From an uncultured Clostridium sp. (lineage in GTDB: Bacteria > Bacillota > Clostridia > Clostridiales > Clostridiaceae), in assembly GCA_903789665.1 (NCBI GenBank), contig CAIFEX010000001.1:18648-82647 (forward strand): 64,000 nt of DNA, read 5' to 3'. Shown in pieces: positions 1-12,400 of the stretch. A model generated the notes under the pieces. It ran no database searches. It saw only the letters and a program-made list of their open reading frames with translations, and was not told the DNA's origin. Numbering within the stretch: the stretch's first letter is position 1; the number at the start of each line of letters is the position of its first letter. Made by a program: the position numbers and the translations under genes.

Positions 1-1314
1 CTCCATAACTCTCAAAGATATGTTGAAATAGGTGCCAGGCTTCCTAAAGGGGCACTTCTTGTGGGACCTCCGGGGACAGGCAAGACTCTTCTTGCAAAAG
101 CAGTGGCCGGTGAAGCCAAAGTGCCTTTTTTTTCAATATCAGGATCTGCATTTGTGGAAATGTTTGTTGGCATGGGTGCTGCGAGAGTTAGGGATCTGTT
201 TCAGCAGGCCCAGGAAAAAGCTCCCTGTATAGTGTTTATAGATGAAATTGATGCTATTGGAAAAAGCAGGGATGGGAATGTATCGGGAAATGACGAAAGA
301 GAACAGACTTTAAATCAGCTTTTGGCAGAAATGGACGGATTTGACTCATCTAAAGGCGTAGTTATATTGGCAGCTACGAATAGACCTGAAGTTTTGGATA
401 AAGCTCTTTTGAGACCCGGAAGGTTTGACAGGAGAGTTATAGTTGATAGACCTGATTTAAAGGGCAGGGAGGATATTTTAAAAGTGCACATAAGAGGTGT
501 GAAAGTTTCGCCGGATGTGGATTTAAATAGTATAGCGAAGGCTACTCCTGGAGCTGTAGGTGCGGATTTGGCAAATATAATAAATGAAGCTGCACTGAGG
601 GCTGTGAAAAATCATAGGTTCCAGGTGAATCAGGGAGATCTTGAAGAAGCGGTGGAAGTGATAATAGCCGGGAAGGAAAAGAAGGATAGGATACTTTCAC
701 CTGAAGAAAAACAACAGGTGGCATTTCATGAAGTCGGGCACGCACTTGTGGCAGCCCTTTTAAAGCATACGGATCCTGTTCATAAGATAACCATAGTTCC
801 GAGGACTATGGGGTCACTTGGGTATACTATGCAGCTTCCCGAGGAGGAGAAGTATTTGAATACGAAAGCTGAGATGCTGGATCAAATATGTGTTATGCTG
901 GGAGGAAGATCTGCAGAAGAAGTTAAATTTAACAGCATATCTACAGGGGCTGCTAATGACATTGAAAGAGCTACTCAAGCTGCCAGAAGAATGGTGACTA
1001 TCTATGGCATGACAGATAGGTTTGACATGATGGGACTTGAATCCATGCAAAACAGGTATTTGGATGGAAGGCCAGCCCAGAATTGTAGTGCAGAAACGGC
1101 TTCTATTATTGATGAAGAAACTTTGAAAATAATAAGGATGTGTCATAAGAAAGCCAGGGCACTTCTTAAAGATAACATAGAGTTGCTTATAATAATATCT
1201 AAAAGACTTATAGAGAAAGAAACTTTGATGGGAGACGAATTTATGGGTATTATAAAAGAGTATAAGGAGAAGAAAAAAGAAGAGTCTTCTAAGGGAAATT
1301 TGATTTCAGATTAG
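1..1314 (+). CDS. ftsH: FtsH-family ATP-dependent zinc metalloprotease, 5' end outside window
   Basis: The open frame runs in from the first base, so the N-terminus (where FtsH has its membrane segments) is not visible. The visible 437 codons hold an AAA+ module with Walker A GPPGTGKT at codons 22-29, Walker [12 protein letters not shown] and the RPGRFDR second region of homology. The peptidase domain follows with the zinc motif HEVGH at codons 243-247. This is the standard order for FtsH, which unfolds and degrades membrane and regulatory proteins. The frame is intact to a TAG stop. Clostridia can carry more than one FtsH, and I cannot tell whether this is the main copy or a shorter paralogue. 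The helD-like gene follows 31 bases later and may be cotranscribed. Confidence 0.9.
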   Translation, partial: LHNSQRYVEIGARLPKGALLVGPPGTGKTLLAKAVAGEAKVPFFSISGSAFVEMFVGMGAARVRDLFQQAQEKAPCIVFIDEIDAIGKSRDGNVSGNDEREQTLNQLLAEMDGFDSSKGVVILAATNRPEVLDKALLRPGRFDRRVIVDRPDLKGREDILKVHIRGVKVSPDVDLNSIAKATPGAVGADLANIINEAALRAVKNHRFQVNQGDLEEAVEVIIAGKEKKDRILSPEEKQQVAFHEVGHALVAALLKHTDPVHKITIVPRTMGSLGYTMQLPEEEKYLNTKAEMLDQICVMLGGRSAEEVKFNSISTGAANDIERATQAARRMVTIYGMTDRFDMMGLESMQNRYLDGRPAQNCSAETASIIDEETLKIIRMCHKKARALLKDNIELLIIISKRLIEKETLMGDEFMGIIKEYKEKKKEESSKGNLISD

Positions 1315-1345
1315 ATATATAAGTTAGCGAAATGGAGATATATAT

Positions 1346-3496
1346 ATGTGGAGAGATGATTTGGAAAAAGAGTTAAGTAAGGAAATCCAGTTAAATCTTG
1401 AAAAAGAAAAATTAAAAAAAGTATTGGATCAGATAAATACGAAAGTGCTAGATTGTATAGAACTTAGAAAAAAAGTTGTTAAATATATTCTGGATTTAAG
1501 AAAAAAAAATCTTGAACAGTATGAAGATGATGAGGATAAAGTTGTTGAATACTTTGATCATGAGATATATACAAAAGAAGAGCAGTTTAGACTGGTCAAC
1601 AAGAGTATAAGAGAACTTACCATATTGAAAGATTCTCCTTATTTTGGAAAAGTGGTTTTTGAAGATAGATATGGTAGGGAAAAAATATATATAGGAAGAT
1701 TTGGAATGAGCGATAAGGAGGGATATGAATCTGTTATAGTAGATTGGAGATCACCTGTATGCAGTTTATTTTATTCAGGAAATCTGGGGGAAACCAGCTA
1801 TAATTCCCCTATGGGGACAATAGAAACGGATATATTGGGTAAAAGGCAATTTATTATAAAAAAGTCTAATCTTGTGGGGATGTTCGATTCAAACAAAGAT
1901 GTGAAAGATGAAATATTGCAGATGGTATTGAGCAAGAATGCCGGAGAAAAACTTAAAGATATAGTGATGACCATACAGGAAGAGCAGGACAATTTAATAA
2001 GACAGCCAAGGGAAGGTGTTGTTGCTGTAAATGGAATGGCTGGCAGTGGTAAAACCACTATAGCTTTACATCGGGTGGCATATCTTTTATACAATTATAG
2101 AAAACTGCTCCAGAGGAAAGTGCTTATACTGGGACCCAATAGTATTTTTATAGATTATATTTCCATGGTATTGCCAAGTTTAGGAGAAGAAGAAGTTGCC
2201 CAACTTACTTTCAGTCAGTTTGCTAAAAGTATTTTGAATTTGACGGATATTATGGACTTAAAGGATTATATGGAAAATATTCTAAGTGGTGATAAACAAT
2301 TTATTGAACAGGTGGCTCATAAAAATTCTTTGGAATATATAGGTGATTTGGATAAACTAGCTGACCGTGTGGAGAAAAATTGTTTCAAAGCGAAAGATGT
2401 GCTTTTTTATAACAAAGTAATAGTTACCAAGAAAGAAATTCAGGAGATGCTGTACTGCTATTTTAGAAATATGCCTCTGTTTAAAAGAGGTGTAAGATTA
2501 AAAAGAGTCATATATTCCAGGATAAAAGATGAGAGAGATATTTTAGTTAGAGCTATACAGAAAAAGTATAAAGATAAAATTAAAAGTATGACGAAAGAGG
2601 AACTCAATATCAATGGAATAAATTTGGAATTCAGGGAAAAAAATGAAATAGAAGAGGTTATAAAAGAAGTCATAAGGATAAAAAAATATAAACTTAAATG
2701 GTTGGAAAAGCCTGATATAATATCTGTATATAATGATTTTAATGGTAACAGGGAGCTTACTTATGATGATCTGGCTGCTATTTTGTATTTGAGAATAAAG
2801 CTGGAAGGCTTGAAGTACAGGGAAAAGATAAAACATATAGTTGTAGATGAAGCTCAGGATTATTCCCCGCTGCAGTTCAAAGTTATAAGGGAACTTACCG
2901 ATTGCAGCTCTTTCACTATAGTGGGAGATGTTAATCAAAGGATTATACCTTCAGATGAAATTCCTGCTATGATGAGATTAAAAGATATTTTCCCGGATTT
3001 AAAGGTGAAAAATTTTTCCCTGAGCAAAAGCTATAGATCTACAAATCAAATAACTGATTATGCCAACCGGTATTTGAAAAAAGGCAGAATTATACCCATG
3101 GTTAGAAAAGGAGAAGAAGTTTTAGAAAAGCAGGTACGGACCTTGGAAGAACTTGCAGGCGATGTATTGGAAGATATTGAGCAGCTGAAAAACAAAGGGT
3201 ATGAAAGTATTGCTGTGATATGTAGAAATTTAAGGGATACAGAGAGGCTGGGGAAGGTACTTAAGAAAAACATGTATATAAAAGTGATAAGCGGGGAAGA
3301 TATGATTTATTCCAAGGGAGAAGTCATACTTCCAAGTTATCTTGCCAAAGGTCTGGAATTTGATGCTGTTATAATGATCGATAATTCTTACGGACTTAAT
3401 GAAGAAACTTTAAAATATATAGTAATTACAAGAGCATTACATGAGCTTCATGTATATAAAATTTCCTCTAATACTATGACAATAAAAAATAGTTGA
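1346..3496 (+). CDS. helD: HelD-like UvrD/Rep-family helicase (RNA polymerase-associated ATPase)
   Basis: A 716-aa superfamily 1 helicase-like protein. The first ~110 residues are charged and helical, like the antiparallel coiled-coil arm that HelD inserts into RNA polymerase. Walker A is GMAGSGKTT at residues 230-238, Walker B/motif II is DEAQD at 501-505, followed by a GDVNQRI motif and a C-terminal motor lobe. HelD proteins release stalled RNA polymerase from DNA and nucleic acid, and this role is assigned by family resemblance. The ATG at 1346 has a GGAG about 8 bases upstream. It could alternatively be a general UvrD-like helicase, but the N-terminal arm favours HelD. Confidence 0.82.
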   Translation: MWRDDLEKELSKEIQLNLEKEKLKKVLDQINTKVLDCIELRKKVVKYILDLRKKNLEQYEDDEDKVVEYFDHEIYTKEEQFRLVNKSIRELTILKDSPYFGKVVFEDRYGREKIYIGRFGMSDKEGYESVIVDWRSPVCSLFYSGNLGETSYNSPMGTIETDILGKRQFIIKKSNLVGMFDSNKDVKDEILQMVLSKNAGEKLKDIVMTIQEEQDNLIRQPREGVVAVNGMAGSGKTTIALHRVAYLLYNYRKLLQRKVLILGPNSIFIDYISMVLPSLGEEEVAQLTFSQFAKSILNLTDIMDLKDYMENILSGDKQFIEQVAHKNSLEYIGDLDKLADRVEKNCFKAKDVLFYNKVIVTKKEIQEMLYCYFRNMPLFKRGVRLKRVIYSRIKDERDILVRAIQKKYKDKIKSMTKEELNINGINLEFREKNEIEEVIKEVIRIKKYKLKWLEKPDIISVYNDFNGNRELTYDDLAAILYLRIKLEGLKYREKIKHIVVDEAQDYSPLQFKVIRELTDCSSFTIVGDVNQRIIPSDEIPAMMRLKDIFPDLKVKNFSLSKSYRSTNQITDYANRYLKKGRIIPMVRKGEEVLEKQVRTLEELAGDVLEDIEQLKNKGYESIAVICRNLRDTERLGKVLKKNMYIKVISGEDMIYSKGEVILPSYLAKGLEFDAVIMIDNSYGLNEETLKYIVITRALHELHVYKISSNTMTIKNS

Positions 3497-3542
3497 AATT
3501 GATAAATGTTTGTGGTAAACTTAGAACAATTTAATAATTGAC

Positions 3543-3760
3543 TACCTAGGGTGGAGGCGCTGTAATTAATAGTATTTATTTTTAGTCGGCGGACATTTGA
3601 AAAATAAAGAAAGGAATTACGGCCGAAAAATTAGTTTGGCAGAACTAATTTTGGCTTTGTACAGAATATGTACAAAGCTGTCACTAAAATAGCCTTAACC
3701 GATGTATTTCATTGATGAAACTGGGAAAGGCTATTTTAGTGGAGAGCTACAAAGGTACAC
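3543..3760 (+). promoter_or_regulatory. Lysine riboswitch (L box) upstream of lysC
   Basis: The leader contains the conserved pieces of the lysine aptamer in order. These are GGAGGCGC at 3553, a GGCCGAA...TTGGC hairpin (3621-3654), AAGCTGTCACTAAAAT, and ATTTTAGTGGAGAGCTAC ending at 3750, with TACCT (3543) able to close P1 against AGGTA (3753). The long P4-like hairpin CTAAAATAGCC/GGCTATTTTAG is perfect. It sits directly before aspartokinase, the first enzyme of lysine synthesis, so lysine should reduce lysC-lysA expression. I could not identify the expression-platform terminator with certainty; a T-rich run lies at 3809-3821 just before the ribosome binding site. Confidence 0.9.
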
Positions 3761-3835
3761 AACTAAGAGTAAATAAGTACAGTAATAGGTGTGTCCCTCT
3801 GCTGTGCTTGTTTTTTAATTTTAGGGAGGAGTATT

Positions 3836-5038
3836 ATGGCAGTTATTGTTCAAAAATATGGAGGAAGTTCTGTTGGAACTCCTGAAAAAATAAAATCTGT
3901 AGCTAAGTCGGTAGTAAACAGAGTAAAGAAAGGTAATAAGTTGGTGGTTGTAGTATCAGCAATGGGGGACACTACGGACAATCTCATAGCACTGGCGAAA
4001 AAAATTACGGATAATCCGGATAAAAGGGAATTGGATGCACTTTTGTCCACCGGTGAAATGAGATCCTGCGCCCTGCTTGCCATGGCGATTAAGGATTTAG
4101 GATACGATGCAGTGAGTTATACAGCTTATCAGATCAGCATAAAAACCAGTGGACAATATGGTAAATCTCTTATAGATGATATAGATGAGGCAAAAATAAA
4201 AAAGGCTCTAAACGGCGGGAAAATTGTAATTGCAGCTGGATTTCAGGGAGTGAATACCGAAGGTGATGTCACCACCCTTGGCAGGGGCGGTTCTGACACT
4301 ACAGCTGTAGCCATAGCGGTAAAATTAAGGGGAACATGTGAAATCTATACTGACGTGGATGGAATATACAGCGTGGATCCAAGAGAATATAAAAATGCTA
4401 AAAAACTTAGGGAAATAGATTATGAGGAGATGCTTGAACTTTCGAGTTTGGGTGCTCAAGTTATGCATTCCAGATCTATAGAACTTGCTCAAAAATATAA
4501 CATACCTGTATATGTGGGATTGAGCAACAGCAATATAAGAGGAACAGTTATTAAGGGGGTAGATGATGTGAATTTGGAAAGTAAGCCTGTAACGGGATTG
4601 GCTACCAGTGACGATGATGTGGCGGTGACAGTTAGAGATATTGATTATGATATAAATATTATTGCAAATTTGTTTGAAAAAGTGGCCGACAGGAAAATAA
4701 ATGTTGATATGATAAGTCAAACAGCACCTATAGGTAACAAGGTGAATGTATCCTTCACTATTCCCAAAGTTGATCTGAAGGAGTGTCTAGATATTTTAAA
4801 ACCCTATTCTAAAGGCGGGGTACAAATTGATATAGATGAGAATATAACTAAATTTTCCATAGTAGGTATAGGGATGAAGACTACATCGGGAGTGGTTGCC
4901 AAGATGTTTAAATTATTTAGGCAGAATAACATATCCGTGAAGATGATAACTACTTCTGAAATAAGAGTTACCTGTGCCATAAATCAAGAAGATAAGATCA
5001 AAACAATAAATCTTATAGCTAAAGAATTTAACTTATGA
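3836..5038 (+). CDS. lysC: Aspartate kinase
   Basis: ATP-dependent phosphorylation of aspartate, the first step of lysine, threonine and methionine synthesis. The kinase domain begins at once with KYGGSSVG (residues 7-14) and carries TLGRGGSDTTAVA; two ACT-type regulatory domains follow in the last ~140 residues. At 400 aa it is normal for a monofunctional aspartokinase. I chose the ATG at 3836 because GGGAGGAG (3824-3831) lies just upstream; a longer GTG-initiated frame from 3791 would reach into the leader RNA. It follows a lysine riboswitch and precedes lysA by 35 bases, so lysine is the likely feedback signal and the pair an operon. Confidence 0.95.
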   Translation: MAVIVQKYGGSSVGTPEKIKSVAKSVVNRVKKGNKLVVVVSAMGDTTDNLIALAKKITDNPDKRELDALLSTGEMRSCALLAMAIKDLGYDAVSYTAYQISIKTSGQYGKSLIDDIDEAKIKKALNGGKIVIAAGFQGVNTEGDVTTLGRGGSDTTAVAIAVKLRGTCEIYTDVDGIYSVDPREYKNAKKLREIDYEEMLELSSLGAQVMHSRSIELAQKYNIPVYVGLSNSNIRGTVIKGVDDVNLESKPVTGLATSDDDVAVTVRDIDYDINIIANLFEKVADRKINVDMISQTAPIGNKVNVSFTIPKVDLKECLDILKPYSKGGVQIDIDENITKFSIVGIGMKTTSGVVAKMFKLFRQNNISVKMITTSEIRVTCAINQEDKIKTINLIAKEFNL

Positions 5039-5073
5039 TGAGATAATTTGAGAACCTTTAGGAGGAAAATGGC

Positions 5074-6369
5074 ATGAGATTATTTGGAAATATGGAAGTC
5101 AAGGACAATAATTTATATGTCGGAGGCATAAATGCAGTGGATCTTGCAGGTAGATTTAAAACTCCGCTTTATATAATAGATGAAGATTTAGTCAGGGAAA
5201 GATGTAAAATATATTATAGGACTTTTGAAGGATATGAAAATAATAAGATAACCTATGCGGGGAAGGCATTTTTAACTTTGGCCATGTGCAAAATAATAGA
5301 TAGTGAGGGTTTATATTTGGACGTGGTATCCGGAGGCGAACTCTATACGGCTTTTAAAAGCGGTTTCCCGATGGAGAAAATTTATTTTCACGGGAATAAT
5401 AAAACGGCAGAGGAAATTAAAATGGGAATAGATTTTAAAGTAGGCAGATTTGTAGTGGATAACCTCTGCGAAATGGAGGAGGTAAACTCTATAGCCAAAG
5501 AAGAGGGCAGAGTGCAGAAAATACTGCTGAGAGTAACTCCCGGCATAGAAGCTCATACACATGAGTATATAAAAACAGGGCAGGTTGACTCTAAATTTGG
5601 ATTTACCATGTTAAATGGTGAAACCATGGAATTTATAAAAAAGGCCATGAATATGTCCAACCTTGAATTTGTAGGTGTCCACTGCCACATAGGTTCTGAA
5701 ATATTTGAATTGGAACCTTATGAAGATGAAGTTGAAATCATGATGAATCTGGTAAAAAAAGTGAAGGATGAAACGGGCTATGAAATAGAAGAGCTGGATT
5801 TGGGGGGAGGATTCGGAATATACTACAGTGAAGAGGACAGCCCCAGGCCCATAGAAAGTTTTTGCAGTGCCATATTGAAAAAAGCCAAACTGGAATCGGA
5901 AAAATTGAATATAAAACTTCCGACATTGGTAATAGAGCCCGGCAGATCCATAGTAGGTAATGCCGGAACGACACTTTATACCGTAGGAGCTACAAAAGAT
6001 ATTCCCGGTGTAAGAAAATATGCATTTGTAGATGGCGGCATGACGGACAATATAAGACCTGCTCTTTATAAAGCCCATTATGAATGTGCCGTAGCAAACA
6101 GAGTTCACAGTGATTGTGAGGAAACTGTAACTATAGGTGGAAAGTGCTGTGAATCCGGGGATATATTGATAAAAGATGCAAAACTTCCGCCGGTCAGGAC
6201 GGGGGATATCCTGGCAGTGTTTAGTACAGGGGCCTATTGTTACTCTATGGCAAGTAATTATAATAAAGTGCCTATTCCGGCAGTGGTTTTAGTAAAAAAT
6301 GGAGAAGCCAGGCTGATTTCCAAAAGGCAGAGTTTTGATGAAATGATAGAAAATGAAATAATGGTTTAG
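5074..6369 (+). CDS. lysA: Diaminopimelate decarboxylase
   Basis: PLP-dependent decarboxylation of meso-diaminopimelate to L-lysine, the last step of the pathway. The 431-aa protein is a fold-type III decarboxylase. The PLP lysine is in YAGKAF near residue 64, followed by HCHIGS, the phosphate-binding GGGFGI, EPGRS, and the dimer-interface CESGD motif that supplies the active-site cysteine. The start has AGGAGG about 8 bases upstream. It lies behind lysC under the lysine riboswitch, so the first and last enzymes of lysine synthesis are controlled together. I saw no other lysine-pathway genes in the window. Confidence 0.94.
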   Translation: MRLFGNMEVKDNNLYVGGINAVDLAGRFKTPLYIIDEDLVRERCKIYYRTFEGYENNKITYAGKAFLTLAMCKIIDSEGLYLDVVSGGELYTAFKSGFPMEKIYFHGNNKTAEEIKMGIDFKVGRFVVDNLCEMEEVNSIAKEEGRVQKILLRVTPGIEAHTHEYIKTGQVDSKFGFTMLNGETMEFIKKAMNMSNLEFVGVHCHIGSEIFELEPYEDEVEIMMNLVKKVKDETGYEIEELDLGGGFGIYYSEEDSPRPIESFCSAILKKAKLESEKLNIKLPTLVIEPGRSIVGNAGTTLYTVGATKDIPGVRKYAFVDGGMTDNIRPALYKAHYECAVANRVHSDCEETVTIGGKCCESGDILIKDAKLPPVRTGDILAVFSTGAYCYSMASNYNKVPIPAVVLVKNGEARLISKRQSFDEMIENEIMV

Positions 6370-6466
6370 TTTAAATCCATACTTTCTGTAAATTAATATT
6401 TTGTGTTTTATTGGAAACAATAAATATTACGTAAATTCTTTTTTTACAGGAAGGATGGATTTTTTT

Positions 6467-9400
6467 ATGCTTTATATTATGGGTACAGCTGCAATCATAT
6501 TAATTGTGATAATTTATAAATATTCAAATAAATGTGGAAATACAGATGACAGTGCGATGGATAATATCCTTGCCTTCAATATGAGTAAGGAGGAATTGAA
6601 AAAATATGCAAAGGAAATGACTGTTATTCCAGCAGTTAATGGAAAGAAAAGCTGTAAAAGAAAACTCATACGCAACTTGGATAAAGAATATAAGAATATT
6701 TTGGACGGATGCAGTTTTTTTGAAAGTGAAATCAAAAGCAAAATAGAGGTAGCTTCATGTGCCGAATGGCTTTTGGATAATTTATATCTTATAAAAAAAG
6801 AATATAAGGACATAAAAGTCAGTGTATCGGGCAGTTATTATAGAGACCTTCCCGTAATGAAGGAAGGTGTTATGAAAGGATATCCTAGAGTATATTATAT
6901 TGTCAGGGAAATGTTGTCTCACACTTATGGCATTGTAGATGAAGATACCATAGAAAGTTTTATAAGCTCTTACCAGGAAAATAAAATATTAAAGGATTGT
7001 GAACTCTGGGTACTTCCCATAATGGTGAGAATGGCACTGATTCAAAATATCAGCGCTGTGACAGGAAATATGGTTCTCATGCAGAAAGAAAAAGACAGGG
7101 CTGAAATTACAGCAGGAAAAATTATAAATTCAGGGAAAAATACAGGAGAAAAAATAAATTTCACATCCCATTTCACGGAAAAATTCATACGGATATTGAG
7201 GGATAATCTTATAGAAGATGCAGAGATATATGATTGGATAAATGAAGAACTATCTAAAAAAGACAGCAGTATAGGGAGAATGGTTAGCATTGATCATCAA
7301 AAGCAGGGGATATACCAGGTTTTGATGGAGAATTCCATTAAAGGGATAAGGGAGATATGTGCTCTAAATTGGAGGGAAAATTTTGAACGCCTCAGTTATG
7401 TGGAACAGGTTTTAAAGACCGATCCTTCAGGAATTTATGATAAAATGGATTTCCGTTCAAAGGATTATTACAGACGTAGAATAGAAAAATTATCCCAAAA
7501 AATAGATGTACCGGAATCCTTTATAGCGAAAAAGGCAGTGGAATGTGCCGGGGAGGTTCCTGAAACTTCTGAAAAATATGAAAAACATGTAGGCTATTAT
7601 TTGATAGATAAAGGTATGGAGCGCTTAAAAGAAAAAATAAAGCCCGGAGGTAAAGAAACTACCCATATTATGACGCCGGAATTTTATATAGGCAGTGTAT
7701 TGTTTGGAACTATTTTCTTGGATACTTTAATTAGCGGAATAAGTTTTTATTTTGAAGATCTGTATTTTTGGCAGTACATATTGGAAATAGTTATTCTTTT
7801 GATACCTACCAGTGAAATATTTATATCGATATTTAACTGGAGCATAAATAAACTTTCAGAACCCAGGTTTATACCAAAAGTAGAATTCAAACAAGGCATA
7901 CCGGAACAGTTTAGCACTGCAGTTGTTATACCTGCCCTTACAAGTCATAGAACTAGGATAAAAGCTCTCATTGATGACCTGGAGGTATATTATCTGGCAA
8001 ATAGGGAGGAAAATTTGTATTTTGTACTCCTTGAAGATTTTAAAGATAGTACCAGGAAAAAAGAACCCGAGGATAAGGCTCTGGTGGATACTGCACTGTA
8101 TGAAATAAAAAAACTCAATGAAAAATACGGAACCGAAGGAAAAGACAAGTTTTATTTTTTGAGCAGATACAGAAAATACAATGAGAGGGAAAATAAGTGG
8201 ATTGGATGGGAGAGAAAGAGAGGCAAACTTATGGAGTTCAATTCACTTATAAGGAGGGATAAAAATACAAGTTTTGATATTATAAGCGGTGACATAAGCA
8301 ATTTATATAAGGTGAAATATGTAATAACTCTGGATGCAGATACTGTTCTTCCCAAGGATACAGCTAAATTGCTTGTGGGTGCCATGGTTCATCCACTGAA
8401 TGTCCCCTACCTTGATAACAAAAAGGTGGTCAGGGGTCACGGCCTGATGCAGCCTAGAATAAGCGTAGGCGTGATAAGTGCAAATAAGACCCTTTATTCC
8501 AGAATTTTTTCCGGGCAAACTGGTATAGATTTATATACTACAGCTGTTTCGGATGTATATGAAGATATGTTTGATGAAGGTATATTTACTGGAAAGGGAA
8601 TATATGACGTGGATGTTTTCAACAGCATATTAAGAGGTGAAATACCGGAGAATACAGTATTGAGCCATGATCTGCTTGAGGGATCCTATGTAAGGGCCGC
8701 CCTTTTGACTGATGTAGAACTTATTGATGGATACCCTGCCTATTATAATTCAAATTGTAAAAGGCTCCACAGGTGGGCCAGGGGAGATTGGCAGTTAATG
8801 CCATGGATCTTCAGGAAAAATTCCCTGAATAAATTGTCCCGGTGGAAGATATTTGATAATTTGAGGAGAAGCACTGTGCAGCCGGGTGTAATGCTTCTTA
8901 TTATAATAGCACTGACTTTGTTTCAAGCTCCCAATAATTTACTTGCAATAGCTTTGATCTCTCTATTGTGTCCTATATTATTTGACATGTCCGAAACTGT
9001 GATGTCTCATACAGGGAAAATAAAACTCCCGAACAATATTATAAGCTTTAAGAATACATTGGAGCAGTTTTTGCTCTTACTGAGTTTTTTACCTCACAAG
9101 GTTTGTTTGATGCTGGATGCTATAATAAGGACAATTTACAGGGTATTTATAAGCAGAAAAAATTTACTCCAATGGCAGACGGCTGCAGATGTTGAGGCTG
9201 TTTCTTCTAAAACATTTAAAAGTTATTTGAAATCAATGTGGCCATGTGATGCTGCTGGAGCAGTTACAGCCTTTCTGGCTTTTGAAAACAATGTTGATAC
9301 CCTGCTCTTTATGATGCCCTTTTGTATACTTTGGTTTTTAGCGCCGTGGATAGCATTTAGTGTAAGTAGAGAAGAAAAAAATAACGAGGAAATTGGAATT

Positions 9401-12400
9401 AAATGTGAAGAAAGGAAACTGCTTGGAGAGATCAGCAGGAGGATTTGGGCTTACTTTGAAGATTTTACACTGCCGGAAAATAACTGGCTTCCACCGGACA
9501 ATTATCAGGAAAAACCTCATAGAGGGCTGGCCTGCAGGACATCTCCTACCAATATGGCCATGGGGATTGTTTCTAATATAACAGCCTATGATCTGGGATA
9601 TTTGGGGATAGAAGAAGTTGAATACAGGCTTAAAAATATAGTTTTGAATATGGAATCACTGGAAAGATATAGAGGACATTTTTATAACTGGTATGACATA
9701 AAGACCAAGGATCCTCTTGGAGCCAGATATATTTCCACAGTGGACAGCGGAAATCTAGTAGGTTACATATGGGTTACTGTAGAAGCTCTGAAAGAGTATA
9801 TTAACAGACCTTTTGTAAATGAAAATTTGGTTTCCGGTTTGGGTGATACGTTGGGATTGGCCCAGATGGAAATAGCTGAGAAGTTTAAGGTACATCGGGT
9901 ATATGAAGATTTTATAGGAAAAAAATGTAAATTTAACATATTCTCTTTAAAATGTTTTTTAAATTCTGTTCTAGAGAGAGCTTCCATGATCGGTGGTGAT
10001 TTTAGTGAACTTTACTGGAATGAAAAGGTCAAATATATGATTTCTCATTTTCAGAAAGAACTGGATGAATTTTTTCCCTGGGTTGATTTTATAGATAGAA
10101 ATGAGAGATTTAAAAACATCAGAGGAGAATTGGATAAAATAGCTAACTTCATATCTATTAAAGAGATACCTGATGCAGTTGATAGATTAATTCACATTAA
10201 ATTTGAGGACTGTTTTAAAAGTGAGACAGAGGATTTGGAGCAGTTGAAATACCTTTTGGGCAATACTAAATTGAAAGTGGAAAATCTTCTTTCTGGGCTG
10301 GAGAATTTAGAAGATAAGCTTATAAAAATGAGCAAAGAGCATGATTTCAGTATATTGTATGATAAAAAAAGGAGACTTTTTGCTATTGGATATGATGTGG
10401 AAAATAACACGGCAGGCAGCAATTACTATGACCTTCTTGCATCGGAAGCCAGGCAGGCCAGCTTTGTAGCCATAGCTAAAGGTCAGGTTGAAAAATCTCA
10501 TTGGTTTAATCTTGGAAGAGCTATGACGTATGCCGGAGGGGGAAAAGTTCTGGTATCCTGGTCTGGAACCATGTTTGAATATCTGATGCCATTGATAATT
10601 ATGAAAAAATTCCCCGGAACTTTACTGGATGAAACCTATAAACATGTAGTTGAAGCACAGAAAAGATATGTTAGCGGTAAAAATATACCCTGGGGTATTT
10701 CGGAATCTGCCTATTATGATTTCGATTCGGACTCGGTATATCAGTATAAAGCATTTGGCGTTCCGGAAATTGGCCTGAAAAGGGGTCTTATCGATGAACT
10801 GGTTATTGCTCCCTATGCTACTATTATGGCCCTTCAAGTTGATTTTAAGAGTTCCTTTGACAATCTGAAAGCCATTGTTAAATTGAAAGCTAAAGGAAAA
10901 TATGGTTTTTATGATGCTGTAGATTACACGAGTAAAAGGCTTGAAAAAGGTAGAAAAAATGCACTGGTAAAATGTTTTATGGTGCATCATGAGGGCATGA
11001 GCTTTATGTCGCTTGATAATGTCCTCAGGGATAATATACTCCAGGAAAGATTTCATCGGATACCGGAAGTCAGGGCTGTGGAACTTTTACTTCAGGAAAA
11101 AAATTCTGGAGATGTAATCTATGATAAAAAGCAGGAAACTGGAGAACCGAGAATAGTTCCTCAAAATGAAAATATAATAGCAAGGAGGTACGGTGATCCA
11201 AAGACGGATTTGCCTGAAGTAAATGTGATCTCCAGCGGCAGGTATTCTCTGATGGTCACAAACAGCGGCAGCGGATACAGCAGGATTGGAGATATAATGC
11301 TTTATAGGTACCGTGAAGACCTTGTTACGAATGATACCGGGATGTTTTTCTATATAAAAAATATAAATTCCAATGAATACTGGAGTGCCTCCTATGAACC
11401 CTGTAAATTTATGCCCGAGGAATACGAGGCTGTGTTTTTACCAGGAAAATCGGAATTCAAAAGAAAGGATGGAAATTTGAGAACCCATACTGAAATCACT
11501 GTGTCTCAGGAAGATAATGGAGAGATAAGAAAAATTTCAGTTACCAATATGAGCAATTCAGCAAGGGAAGTTGAGATAACGAGCTACCTGGAAGTAACCC
11601 TATCCTCTTATAATGCGGACTTGGTTCATCCTGCATTTGGGAAATTGTTTATACAGACAGAATTTGTTCAAAATCCCATGTGCATTATTGCGTGTAGGAG
11701 ATCCAGGGATATGGATGAACATAAAAAATGGCTCGTACAGACTACAGCGGTGGATGGGAATCAAATAGGTGCCGTCCAGTATGAAACCAGCAGGGAAAAT
11801 TTTATAGGGAGGGGAAGAAATCTCACAAATCCAAAAGTAATGGACAATGATATGCAGCTCACAAAATCTGTGGGGGCGGTAATTGATCCTATAATAAGTT
11901 TGCGGGTTAGAATGAGAATAGAACCCGGAAGAACCGGTAGGATAGCTTACAGTACTATTGCGGCGGATTCCAGAGAAGATGCAATCAAACTTGCGGATAA
12001 GTACAGTGATATGTGCAATGTTAACAGAATGTTTCGACTTTCCTGGACTGAAGCTCAACTTGAGATGAAATACCTTGGCATAACATCAAATCAAATAAAC
12101 ATATACCAGAAAATAGCTTCAAAAGTTTTATTTTTAAATGAATTTTCCCGGGACAAATACAGGTATATAGTCAATATGAGGAAAGGACAATCAGCTTTAT
12201 GGCCCTATGGAATTTCGGGGGATCTACCTATAGCCCTTCTTATCATAAGGGATGAAAGTGATATGGATCTTGCAAGACAATTTTTACGTGCCCAGGAATA
12301 TTGGATTTTAAAAAATCTGTCGGTGGATTTGGTTTTGTTAAATTTTGAGGGCAGCTCTTATATGCAGCCTTTGCAGGCAAAATTAAGGGATATTGTAAAC